Positions 1 through 8,335 of a stretch of 13,195 nt of DNA are shown here, piece after piece. This DNA comes from Calycina herbarum. Lineage: Eukaryota; Ascomycota; Leotiomycetes; Helotiales; Pezizellaceae. The DNA lies in the NCBI GenBank assembly GCA_001414485.1, contig LLEY01000358.1, positions 1-13,195 of the forward strand. The letters are read 5' to 3'. Under the pieces are notes generated by a model. The model did no database searches. It was not told where the DNA came from and saw only the letters and a program-made list of their open reading frames with translations. Made by a program: the position numbers and the translations under genes. Position 1 is the stretch's first letter; each line of letters starts with the position of its first letter.

Positions 1-2
1 AA

Positions 3-851
3 CTTCTCCGACGCTGTGTAATTGTAGACGATACCCGAGTTCTCAAATATGTGAGGAAGGGTATATCAGATCTTGAAAGTAAGAAGCATGCACTGGACAT
101 TGTACGGGAACAGACGGGTGTTCCTGTACCTCGGGCAATCAGCTACAGTGCTACGAAGGACTTTTAGCAGTTGGAAATGCACTGTATCGATGGTGAAACA
201 CTCGAAGAATGCTGGGCTACATTATCGGATCAAGAACGACGCAATATCGCTAGACAGGTTATTGCGTATTCCAGAGATTTACATAAACTACAAAACACAA
301 TGGTCTCACGTGCTATAACTTCCCGGGGAACAATCATTGATCGGATACCATTCGAAAGGCCTCTGAGTGCAAGAGATTTCATTGTCTCCTGGACGACACG
401 ATACTCAAAGAATCTAAAAGTCTTATCTTTCATTGAGGAAAGACTCTGTTTCTGCGACCAGACTATTGTGCTCACACACCTTGATCTTTATCCAGCGAAC
501 ATCATTATTAAGGAGAGAGTTGTTTCTGCCCTAATAGATTTCGAAAGCTGTGTCTACGTTCCGAAATTTTGGGGGGCTCTCGAAATATTCCGACGCGCGG
601 CGCAACGACCAGACAGGTGGTTTACGATACTCAAGGAGGAGTTTTCGCAACGCCTGGACGCTGATACCATAGTAGCCTTGGAGGATCTGGCACGGCTTTA
701 TGTTGCTTTTGGGATTTTTGCCGAAGAAGACATAGATCCTATCAAGCGAGAAGAGTCTCGGGATCGGGGCTGGCAATTATTAAGAGACTTGGTTGGAATT
801 GGACAAGAGAGAGACACCAAGAAGCAGAATATGAAATGTTGGCTCCCTTGA
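3..851 (+). CDS. APH/choline-kinase-like phosphotransferase, 5' partial, with in-frame TAG
   Basis: This is the C-terminal part of an aminoglycoside phosphotransferase (APH)-fold small-molecule kinase, a family expanded in filamentous fungi with mostly unknown substrates. The catalytic loop THLDLYPANIII is at nt 474-509, with H at 477-479, D at 483-485 and N at 498-500. It is followed by the metal-binding ALIDFE at about 528-545, matching the Brenner HxDxxxxN motif and the DxD/DFG equivalent. Upstream, the same frame is open from base 3 and encodes an N-lobe-like stretch containing VPVPRAISYS, typical before the hinge. A TAG at 165-167 interrupts it just before LEMHCIDGETLEE, the family's hinge segment. 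The first downstream ATG is at 177, but starting there would remove the nucleotide-binding N-lobe. The true start lies left of the window. Either this is a pseudogene or the TAG is bypassed. Excision of 126-167 (42 nt, GT...AG, phase 0) would remove the TAG but lacks a branch site and deletes conserved residues. Confidence 0.8.
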
Positions 852-912
852 CAGTGGATCATCCTTGGTGGAGAGACCGGGCGTTTTAGAATATATTTGT
901 ACTTAGCAACTG

Positions 913-1400
913 ATGAATTCGAAAGCTGAAGCGCGCTTAGAACGTACTTTATCACGGACCGAAATAGAGAAAAGCAAAAGGTCAAAAAGCATCCTCCTGT
1001 TGTGCCAATCCCCCTATCTCCCTCCTTCACCAAATTCTGTATCCATTTGGCATTCCACCATCGAGTCCCGCCAGTACTAACAGCCGGGTCGAGTCCCCAA
1101 ATTCTTCTCAGGCCTTAAAGGCTTCGTACCTAACCGCAAGATGGCACGACTTCATCTCTTTGGCCCCGTGGTGGATTGCCTTAGGTTTCTAGCATGTAGT
1201 ATGTCGAAATTCGAGTGGAGGGGGCGTTAAACGTTTGGTGAAAACTCTGCAACGTAGCCCCAGAGGTGTCCAAAGGATGCCCGAGGGCTCAAGAATGCAC
1301 GCCGCGTGCGCTTGGGGAAGCCTTTCGATGTATTCGAGGTTGTCTTTGATGGCTAGGCCTCTGTTCTGGCGTTACTGTAGTCGTGAGGCCAAAGGTAATC
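913..1400 (+). pseudogene. Possible decayed coding sequence with multiple TAA/TAG stops
   Basis: From the ATG at 913 one frame gives a 55-residue peptide beginning MNSKAEARLERTLSRTEIEK and ending at TAA 1078-1080. The same frame then continues as plausible protein (for example KFFSGLKGFVPNRKMARLHL) and is broken again by TAA, TAG, TAG, TAG, TGA and TAA before about 1400. All but the TGA are stops that one CpA-to-TpA change would make from CAA or CAG, the hallmark of RIP in ascomycetes. No family was recognised, and overlapping frames also give plausible peptides, so this could be chance. No splice sites were found that would remove the stops. Confidence 0.25.
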
Positions 1401-2156
1401 CCGCCATTATCAATTGCGATGCGCGCCACACAAAAGACGGCCGAGAGCGACGACCACAACCAGCTCCATCTGACTCAAACTTCTGCAGATACTCAAAGAG
1501 TACGTACAGGTGTTGAGTCATTCAGCCTCCTGAACTCGGGGTCGGTGACTCATACGTCATATTTCTCCAAATTGGCACGTGCAGCGTGCCAGGGCTACTG
1601 TTGAGCCAGCCTGAAAGGCCATTGCACCTCGCTTCTTGCGGTGTCCCCAGGTGAGGAGGAGGAAACCAAAGAATGGCTTCGCGAGAATGTCAAGGTATCT
1701 CCTTTCAAGTCTTATAGGCAGTATCAAGTTATTGCACCTAGAATAGTTGCACTAAGCAGTTTGGCCAATTATGTCAAGCGCACTGGCACTCGGAGCATCA
1801 ATTGTGCTCGGAATGCCAGCATCTATACTACTATTGGCTCTCGTGGATCTTAGTGGGGCGGCGTGCATGGATCACCACGTTTCTAAAGGGTAAACGCAAC
1901 CTAGCTAGGCTTATAAAGAAAGGGGAGACCCTTGGATTCCAAATATCTGAGCGAGGAAGTCACCAGGAGATATGTCACTAAGATTGAAAACTCGGTTTTT
2001 ACGCGAATTGGCAACCGCCAGGTACGACATACAGAGAATGTCTTCCTAGTGAATGGGAATTTCTACTATAATGAGACAATTCAAGCTCGGTCTACTGATT
2101 GGCATTCTCGCAGGTGCCAACACCCTTTACCCCTGCACTGGCTCCCCTGTCCTTGA
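1383..2156 (+). pseudogene. Possible remnant of an unknown coding sequence
   Basis: One frame is open over 1383-1601, crosses a single TGA at 1602-1604, and is open again to TAG 1851-1853. It reopens from about 1920 to TGA 2154-2156. The middle part includes SPGEEEETKEWLRENVKVSP, which looks like ordinary soluble protein. Several stops lie between 1853 and 1932. An intron there is conceivable because CCTAG acceptors exist, but no donor with a good branch site was found. No family was recognised. This may be an eroded gene, or chance openness in a moderately GC-rich stretch. Confidence 0.2.
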
Positions 2157-2297
2157 TGGCCATTACCTCTTCTGCTAAGTGACTTATCTTTCGCTCCCCA
2201 CAAGAATTCTTCATTTTCAACTTCTTCACAATTTCTCTTTTTAATTTCCCTTCCCATATCATTTTCATATCATCTTAATATCCAGTCACCCTAAGTG

Positions 2298-3314
2298 TCA
2301 ACTTACGCTCCGATGCCACAACTTCCCGGTTCTCTTCAGAAAGGACAAAATTTTACGAACCTGACCCTTGGGTGTTGATTCAAGGTTTCTAAGAAAGGAC
2401 AATATCTCCTCCCGATCCTCGGACAGCATGTCTGGAGGCATGGTTGGTATAGTCAGAGTTCCCGTCCATAATGCCTGACTAGTGCACTTCCAAAGCTCAA
2501 GGTCAGTCGACCACTTGTCCCAGTTGTACTTTTCGTTGATATGTTTGAACCGCCGATTAAGAGCAATAAGTTGATGAAGCACAGAATCCAAATCGCGTTT
2601 CGTAAAGCATGCCGTGGTTTGGTTGATAATCGCGGCCAAGGTATCGTATGGGGCATCTGTTGTGTCATACAGGCTGCTGGCAACGATCCAGTAGGCCAGT
2701 GGGTGGTATCGCTGCTGTAATAACTATCAAGTTAATACAGGAGTCTCGGTAGAATGATGCTTGCTCACCTTCTGAACTCTAATAAAAAGGTCCTTTCTTT
2801 CGGAATGATTCTGAAATGCTTGCCGAAGGCTATCGCGTACTTTGCATACCGCATCGAGTAAGAACTTTATAGAAAGTGCCTTGCTGTTATATCCAAACGA
2901 ACATCTTACGAAGTCGAGTAAGGGAACCCGGAAGACAGCACGACAGACGGCTGTATGGAATTCATTCGCAATTTCACAAGGATCACCCGACAGCGGCAGT
3001 TGCCAGTTCCAGTCCCAAGAGACACCATATCCTGGTGGGTATCGAAGCACTCGCCAAATCTCAGCGGCTTTTTCATTGTTTGTTCGTGAGAGGTCGACAA
3101 TTTGCTCGCCCGATCCGCAATAGCGTGCGAAGATTGTGTCCAGATCTGATCGTGCCTTTAACACTTTGAACAAGGCTATTTCATCCTTAGATGGAATAAG
3201 GGAGCAAATCATTTCGATTTTGTAGGTGTTCGTGGTGGTTCGTAGTATTCGCTGAGACTCTGCTTCCCAATATTCGGAATCGATTACGCTCTCGCGAGAA
3301 GTTCCCGATCCCAT
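2298..3314 (-). CDS. Unknown fungal protein, two exons, 320 aa
   Basis: The function was not recognised. Exon 1 is 3314-2769 (182 codons), starting at an ATG followed by G in a good fungal context. A 54-nt phase-0 intron (2768-2715; donor GTGAGC, branch-like TTAAC, acceptor TTACAG) leads into exon 2 (2714-2298), which continues the frame to TGA. The joined protein is 320 residues, soluble, without a signal peptide or membrane helix. A Trp-rich segment (YPPGYGVSWDWNW, residues 92-104) and long helical stretches are visible. The promoter looks complete: a TATATAA box about 145 nt upstream and a CT-rich leader. The last codons read GTA AGT TGA, a perfect splice donor, so the C-terminus may change through a further intron starting at 2306. 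The intact frame and canonical intron make this one of the best-supported genes here. Confidence 0.8.
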
Positions 3315-3454
3315 GTCGGCGACGATGTGACGGGGAAAGCAGTGGTATATGAGAACAGGCCAGTTGATTGATGAGGAGGTATAAAGTGAGATAATGAGGA
3401 TAGATGAAGACAGATGACAAGGGGAGAGACAATAGAGAGGGGAGATGGTAAGAC

Positions 3455-3462
3455 TTATATAT
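3455..3462 (-). promoter_or_regulatory. TATA box of the 320-aa gene
   Basis: On the minus strand this reads ATATATAA. It is followed by about 100 nt rich in C and T before the ATG at 3314, the usual layout of a fungal RNA polymerase II core promoter. Confidence 0.55.
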
Positions 3463-3479
3463 TGGCGGCCCCAGATATC

Positions 3480-4400
3480 TCCAATGACAATTATTCTTAT
3501 TGGAAAGGAAGCTCATCAACAGGGCAGTGTTTACCGGAGCAGCATGCATTAGGCTCTACGCCACCTGCAAGAATGAAGTTATTCTCATCCTATACCCTCT
3601 TACTTTTTTGGCGCCCACTTTGTCACCGACAGCTGATCAAGTGGGCCATAGGTATTGCACCATTGTGACTGCCGGCCAACCTGCCTTAGGTCTTCGAAGT
3701 CAGCCCGTATAATAACTTTGAACCTGATAAGGACCCCTTTACTGCCAATCAGTAGAAATCTGATCCTTGGTCTTGGAAGAAACGACATTCCCACCAAGAC
3801 TTTAACCAACTTGATCTGCCGCATACACGAATTGCATATCCACAAGTTAGAAACCATGTTCCCCTGGCTGTGTTTGCTGAAGCAACACGCAGTAACTCTT
3901 TTGCAGGTTCAACCAGAACTAACCGTGATCCAGGAGTGCTAGCGAATTTTGCGAAATTTGCTGCTCAGCATATGCTCTCTGGCTAGTTTAAACCAATGCC
4001 TTCGTAATCATGGCTCGCTGAGAGAAGGACCGCGAAAAATGGGGCCCCTGCCTTCGGCTGGCCCCCTTATGGTAGCGAGCGTAAAAAGGGGTTATATCAC
4101 GTGAGATGAATTGACCAAGCGAACCCTCTTTGAAGGCATGATATATTACAAGGTTTTGTATCGCTCCCACGGCCGCCCCTAATGCAAGTTCCAAGAGAAG
4201 GTGTTACTTCGGCTACTTGTCCTAGAGCGGAAAATATAAAGCCTCAATTATATTCAGAAGTACATCCTAGTAATCTCTCTTTGTTCATGCTTTACTAGAG
4301 TGAGTATGTTGAATTAGTTGACATTGTAGCGGAACTATGGCTATAGAGCTTAGCTGATTCATTCAGGAGTAACTACGTAACTGTATGGCAGAAGCCCCAC
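3480..4400. other. Intergenic spacer between two minus-strand genes
   Basis: No gene is supported. Open frames are all under 100 codons, without start context or introns. The stretch holds the upstream region of the 320-aa gene, one copy of the three-copy dispersed repeat (3770-3850), and about 500 bases with no recognisable element before the 3' end of the next gene. There is no tRNA or transposon terminus. Confidence 0.5.
3770..3850 (+). repeat. Dispersed repeat, copy 1
   Basis: The core ATTCCCACCAAGACTTTAAC, then CCAACTTGATCTGCCGCATA, then CACGAATTGCATA, recurs with scattered substitutions at 10127-10225 (same strand) and at 6359-6462 (opposite strand). This copy is the shortest: the 3' half shared by the other two (a GCCACCTTGA block) is absent. 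No terminal inverted repeats, tRNA-like boxes or coding potential were identified, so the class of element is unknown. Confidence 0.6.
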
Positions 4401-5309
4401 CTAGGTCCTCGGCCAACGATTTTGTAGATTACGCTTCCACCTGCAAACCCCATGCTTCATCTTTCTCGCCGGAAGAAGCAACCCGGGCAACTCATATCCA
4501 ACGCTACGTAATCTCTGCAAAACATGACAGAAGAGAGGGTTTACATTCCTGTTCACTCCCGACCCTTGCAATTCCCCCCACACTATTGGGAGCCACTCTT
4601 CGATTACGGCAGAAGCGCTAGGAAGAGTCTCTGGCGGTAGAAACCCAACAGATATTAGATCATCTTTCAGCTTGTGAATTTGGTTGAAATGGAGACGCGC
4701 AATCCCTGAGCAGTGTTCCTTGCACAGCCTCTTCTGCGATGCGAGATAAATAGTGCCAGTGGGTGCAAAACGAGATCCAAATGCCTCAAGAAGCCGCGCA
4801 AGTGTTAGGAAAAGAATTAGGCCGCCATCCTAGATGTTTTGGTTCCAAGCCTTGCACGTTTTGATACCGAGTCTCACGCCTATCTCAAAGACGGCCTTCA
4901 GACTTATGTCAAGACTCTCGATAATTTTGTTGAAGATTTCGTTCTCTGCCTCCTGCCGTACCTGTCTACCCTGTAAGGAGACTAAAATAATCTGGGACAG
5001 GTAATATGGCGGCATAATAATATCCCCGACGATGGCGGCAGGGAGTGATATTAGGCCCGAAATTCGTAATAATTGGTGAGGGGGCCAGTCTTCGGTGTAA
5101 GGGCAGAAGAGTTGCGCCACAGCCTGTCTTGTCGCTGATAAAGGCATTATTTTCGATAGATATTTCTTCTTTTTCTGCATGAGGGGTTGGATCTCTGAGC
5201 AGGAATCGGGATAGAGCAAAGGGGCGACGCCCATGATAAGCTCATCGGTTTGCAAGGAGATTCCATATGCGGCTTCGTTGCCATACTCAGGAGGTGGGGT
5301 CGAGTCCAT
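4401..5309 (-). CDS. Unknown fungal protein, about 300 aa, interrupted by in-frame TAG
   Basis: The frame opens at ATG 5309 (MDSTPPPEYGNEAAYG) and runs 159 codons to TAG 4832-4830. The same frame then continues without interruption for 142 codons to TAG 4403-4401. The downstream half has no start codon of its own near its beginning and reads as ordinary protein (DGGLILFLTLARLLEAFG, then KLKDDLISVGFLPPETLP, then LQRLRSVGYELPGLLLP). One protein of 302 codons split by a stop is therefore likelier than two genes. An alternative is a 48-nt phase-0 intron at 4877-4830 (donor GTGAGA, acceptor CTAG), which removes the stop and gives 286 residues. It lacks the branch site seen in the other introns here. 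No family was recognised. A short hydrophobic segment around residues 95-115 might be membrane-associated. A TATATAA box lies about 110 nt upstream. Confidence 0.7.
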
Positions 5310-5417
5310 GATGAAGGGTGCCAGAAAGTAAGACAACAGATAAGGAGTAAAGTTGACAAGACAAAGTCAAAATTAGTATAGAAAATTCTTTATCACATCC
5401 TCTAACTAAGCTGATTA

Positions 5418-5424
5418 TTATATA
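5418..5424 (-). promoter_or_regulatory. TATA box of the 4401-5309 gene
   Basis: On the minus strand this reads TATATAA, about 110 nt before the ATG at 5309. A T- and C-rich leader lies between them, as at the other genes in the window. Confidence 0.5.
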
Positions 5425-5591
5425 ACAGGATCAGTATCGTTTCTCATATCTCTATGTTAAGGGTAAGGCTTTTACTTTAGAGCTAGAAAAGTCAAACCTG
5501 GAAAAAGTACATATCCTTACCCACTTTCATACTAGATTCAACAGGGCTAGGAAGTGTGCGAGGCATCTTCCATCACTCATCACGTACTAAC

Positions 5592-5930
5592 ACCGAATAA
5601 GAAGGTGGGGGACCAGGAGAGCATTCAGTTTTCGATCTAAGGGCCGGAGTCGCCGCAGGAAATGAAATGCTCATACTGTTGCATGCAGGGAAGCTGTTCT
5701 AGGTTCCTAGGCTTATCTCAAGAGATATACTAGGAAAAGGATGGATGGATATTGACCTGACCCCTTGTTGACGCTAATTTTGAGTGAGGCAGATTTCCCG
5801 CTAACCGATAATCCACTCCAGCCTCAACGGATATAGCAAGTTGAGCCGTAGATGCATGAGCGTAGCAGACTGGGTGTTGTTAGCACAAGGCACCTGAAAA
5901 GTGTAAAAAGCATTTAACCGAGCTTGAAAA
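5592..5930 (+). repeat. Promoter-like segment, copy A (diverged)
   Basis: Two blocks match copy B upstream of the 7344 gene. Block 1 (5592-5659) shares CCAGGAGAG, ATTCAG and GCCGCAG with 6543-6614. Block 2 (5761-5930) shares CCCCTTG, GAGGCAGATTT, GCTAACC and ACAAGG.ACCTG with 7102-7276. Where B has TATAAAGAGCACCTGAGCC, A has TGTAAAAAGCATTTAACCG, so the TATA box is lost. Most differences are transitions, largely toward A or T in copy A. No paralogue of the 7344 gene follows, so this looks like a decayed promoter or the end of a lost duplicate. Confidence 0.55.
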
Positions 5931-6358
5931 GGGGTATGTATTACGTGGAAAGGATTGGTTAAGCGACAACTCTAGTGCCAACCCCTTGTAGCAGTTATTC
6001 ACTTGCGCTCTAATGCCGTACCTTGTGGAATCTTTGAAAGTACTAGATTTGGTAAAAGATCTTGTCAAGGTAGATTTGTATCTCTCAAGTCTAAGTGTAA
6101 AATGTCCAATCATGGCTACGCCTCCCCGTGTGCAAGTGTCAAGGATAGTGATCAAGTTGCATGATGTGGATAAAGGGCAACTAGACTGATAGCAATCCAG
6201 CGGCTAAACCGACAGGTATGATAGGCTTTGCAAGATTCTGAAGGATCTCCCGAGTTCGTGTTGCACCCATTTCTCATACGTATGACGACTCCACACTCCT
6301 GTCCCCTAACATCAAATGATGTAGCACAATCCACATGCCATTCTTCTAGCTGTGGACA

Positions 6359-6462
6359 ACCCTCCCAGTCAAGGTGGCGTGAACAGGGACTACTATGTAC
6401 TTCGCATGTCCAGTCAATCAAGTTGGTGGAAGTCTTAGAGGGGATGATGGGCGTTCCTTCTA
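6359..6462 (-). repeat. Dispersed repeat, copy 2 (inverted)
   Basis: Read on the minus strand, this stretch carries CTAAGACTTCCACCAACTTG, GCGAAGTACATAGTAG and GCCACCTTGACTGGGAG, in the same order as the copy at 10127-10225. Spacing is closely similar and substitutions are scattered. It is the opposite orientation to the other two copies, as expected of a mobile or recombined element rather than a simple tandem duplication. Confidence 0.6.
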
Positions 6463-6542
6463 AGACTCACCTATAACGGCCCTATTAACACTGCAGATGA
6501 AACCGAGCTGAGGAGCCGGTATGCTCCGATACCCACACTCCA

Positions 6543-7276
6543 ACCCTGAAAATGAAGGTAAATGGCCAGGAGAGGGTATTCAGCTTTTGGTCTCAGAGCC
6601 GGGATTGCCGCAGTACGTGCAAGGCTCACGCTTTCTTGGTGAATTTGGCCTCGAATCCCGATGCGTGGTCAAAGTTGGTAGGCCTAGAGTATACGTGGCA
6701 TCACAGTGTTTTATCGTAACAGTTCCTGCCAACAAGAACTCATTCTAATCAAGTGTTTATATAACAAAGCCCGGAAATAGGTGTCACGTAAGCGGATTAA
6801 ATAAGCGAGCTCCTCCAGCAGTTATACAAAGGTCCTAAGAATGTTGAAGAAATGGAGGCCAGGAATTTTATAAGTTATTGGCGTGAATATTGCTGTCATA
6901 CAACTGCCCTAGCCGCCGAGGAAGAAGGAAGACGACAGGGCTACGGCAAGCAGGGGATATGCTCTGCCATCCTCTGAGGAGATTACCAAGGCAAGAATGG
7001 TTGAGGGTATTGCAACAGTGGAACATGGCTCAGTTACATCCCTACCTAATAAATTCTATCTTATGTGATGACGTGGAACAAGAAATCACGCAATAACCGT
7101 GCCCCTTGACAGCGCCAATGTTTTTGAGCGAGGCAGATTTGCGTAGATAGAGCCTTTGGCTTCGACAATCCCTTCGCAGCTAACCAATAACCCACTTTAG
7201 CCTTGACAAACACGGCAAGTTCGGCTGTATCGAGACAAGGTACCTGGAGGATATAAAGAGCACCTGAGCCGGCACA
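6543..7276 (+). repeat. Promoter-like segment, copy B (upstream of the 7344 gene)
   Basis: Block 1 (6543-6614) and block 2 (7102-7276) match copy A in order and strand, but here they are separated by about 490 bases against about 100 in A. Block 2 also has about 35 extra bases (around 7141-7176). It ends in an intact TATA box directly upstream of a complete gene, so this copy is probably the functional promoter. Confidence 0.55.
7252..7257 (+). promoter_or_regulatory. TATA box of the seven-exon gene
   Basis: TATAAA lies 87 bases before the ATG at 7344. It is followed by a leader dominated by C and T (CTTCCTTCATC through CTCCCTTTCCTTAC), a typical fungal core promoter and 5' untranslated region. 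Confidence 0.6.
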
Positions 7277-7343
7277 CTTCCTTCATCATATCATATTCAA
7301 ATTTAATATCTCTTCATCCTACTCCCTTTCCTTACAACTTAAC

Positions 7344-8335
7344 ATGAGCGCGCCACCTCTGTCCCAGGCTGGGTCTATCCTAGAAGGACACAGTTTCTAC
7401 GTGAGTTAGGACCATTAAAGCTGGGAAAATAAATGCTAATAAAAAAGAATCCTACTGAGGCGGTCTCTCAGGCTACATCGGTCACAGGCAAAGCTACCTC
7501 GCCTACCTTGAAAGAGTCAGTAATCTTAGTGAAAATTGTTTTCTATAGAAGGTATATTAACTCTATACAGGTGTACGCAGAGATCTGAGGAATTTGCACG
7601 TGGAGGTACTGCATTTGAAATCCCTATCGATCTAGTAAGCTATATACTTCACGATAGCAATTCAAACCTGACGTTACCTCTAGAACTGTGAATCAACTCC
7701 ATATATTGGCGAAGATGCTCGAGTTACCCAGCTTCGTGGTAAGCTTTCCGGATATCCTACTCTGAATATCATTGACCCTAGAGAACTCGATCAAATGTTT
7801 AGAAAAATGGCAGGAGAGACTCCTGGCTATGCTTGTATTCCTACGGAAATGGTCAGGTTTCTGCCTAGCGTAACACGGGGGTTGATTCGTAAGTTTTCAG
7901 AGTATCTTGAGCTAGTTCTTCATCTGACTATCTACCTTAGAACTTGTTGGAGAACTACAAGCAAAGGTTGGCCATTTCGAAATAAGCCGGCTACAAGGCA
8001 ACCAAGTCGCCTTTCAATCCGGGGATTTTATGCGTGGTAAGTTTCATAACTTATTCCCATTTTTCCCTCTAGCTAATTAGATGTAAAGGATATATAAGCT
8101 GGCTTCAAGGAGAAAATGAGAAGCTTCAAGGTATACAAACACTCCCTTATTAACTTTTACAGTTTAATAACCTGAAATAGTTAAGATCGGGGACCTACGA
8201 GAAGCACTTAGCCAGGTAGAGGAAAATTATACTAGTATGAAGGTGCAGAAGGATAGTTTGGAAAGTGCACTTGATCAGGAAACTTTAAACACTAGCAACG
8301 AAGACACGGGTAGGAAACGTATGCGTGTAGAATAA
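7344..8335 (+). CDS. Unknown coiled-coil protein, seven exons, about 224 aa
   Basis: The function was not recognised. Proposed exons are 7344-7400, 7460-7515, 7571-7634, 7684-7888, 7941-8036, 8089-8130 and 8181-8335 (TAA), totalling 675 nt. The six introns are 49-59 nt and show GTGAGT, GTCAGT, GTAAGC, GTAAGT, GTAAGT and GTATAC donors, mostly with CTAAT/TTAAC/CTGAC branch sites. The phases match throughout, so one frame runs from ATG to stop, which supports an intact gene. The protein begins with a Ser/Thr-rich stretch (residues 1-40). A globular-looking middle follows (RGKLSGYPTLNIIDPRELDQ from residue 77). A helical region then starts near residue 126 (LIQLVGELQAKVGHFE) and a coiled coil runs over about 160-208 (WLQGENEKLQVKIGDLREAL). 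The tail is basic (GRKRMRVE), perhaps a nuclear localisation signal. Least certain are the exon 2 boundaries (acceptor 7459 or 7471; donor GTCAGT) and the AAAG acceptor at 8088. Confidence 0.72.

Larger units (their letters stand above)
852..2290. other. Gene-poor spacer with broken coding-looking stretches
   Basis: No intact gene can be supported here. Two stretches on the + strand read like decayed coding sequence (913-1400 and 1383-2156) and are listed separately. The rest shows no transposon ends, no tRNA and no convincing promoter. The last part (about 2190-2290) is T- and C-rich and lies just beyond the stop of the convergent minus-strand gene, so it may hold that gene's 3' untranslated region. 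Confidence 0.5.
5430..7100. other. Long spacer with repeats, no supported gene
   Basis: No gene model holds. Open frames are below 95 codons and lack consistent introns. The region carries copy A of a promoter-like segment (5592-5930), part of copy B (from 6543) and an inverted copy of the dispersed repeat (6359-6462). A cysteine-rich minus-strand frame at 6421-6152 overlaps the repeat and has no ATG context supporting expression. The remainder shows nothing recognisable. Confidence 0.45.

Noticed and set aside
1..851. Bacterial antibiotic-resistance kinase
   Set aside because: The APH fold alone does not imply this; the surrounding genes have fungal introns and promoters, and fungi carry many APH-like genes of unknown substrate.
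1086..1098. GGGTCGAGTCCCC resembling a tRNA T-arm
   Set aside because: No matching D-arm, anticodon arm or acceptor stem at tRNA spacing.
6152..6421. Cysteine-rich minus-strand frame resembling a small secreted protein
   Set aside because: No ATG in good context, no signal peptide, and it overlaps a copy of the dispersed repeat.
7739..7781. 43-nt GTAAGC...CCTAG intron within exon 4 of the coiled-coil gene
   Set aside because: Removing it breaks the phase match with flanking exons; reading through keeps one open frame.
7795..8040. 81-codon frame taken as a gene
   Set aside because: It is exon 4 of the 7344-8335 gene run into an intron (GTAAGT at 7889) and then the wrong frame of exon 5.
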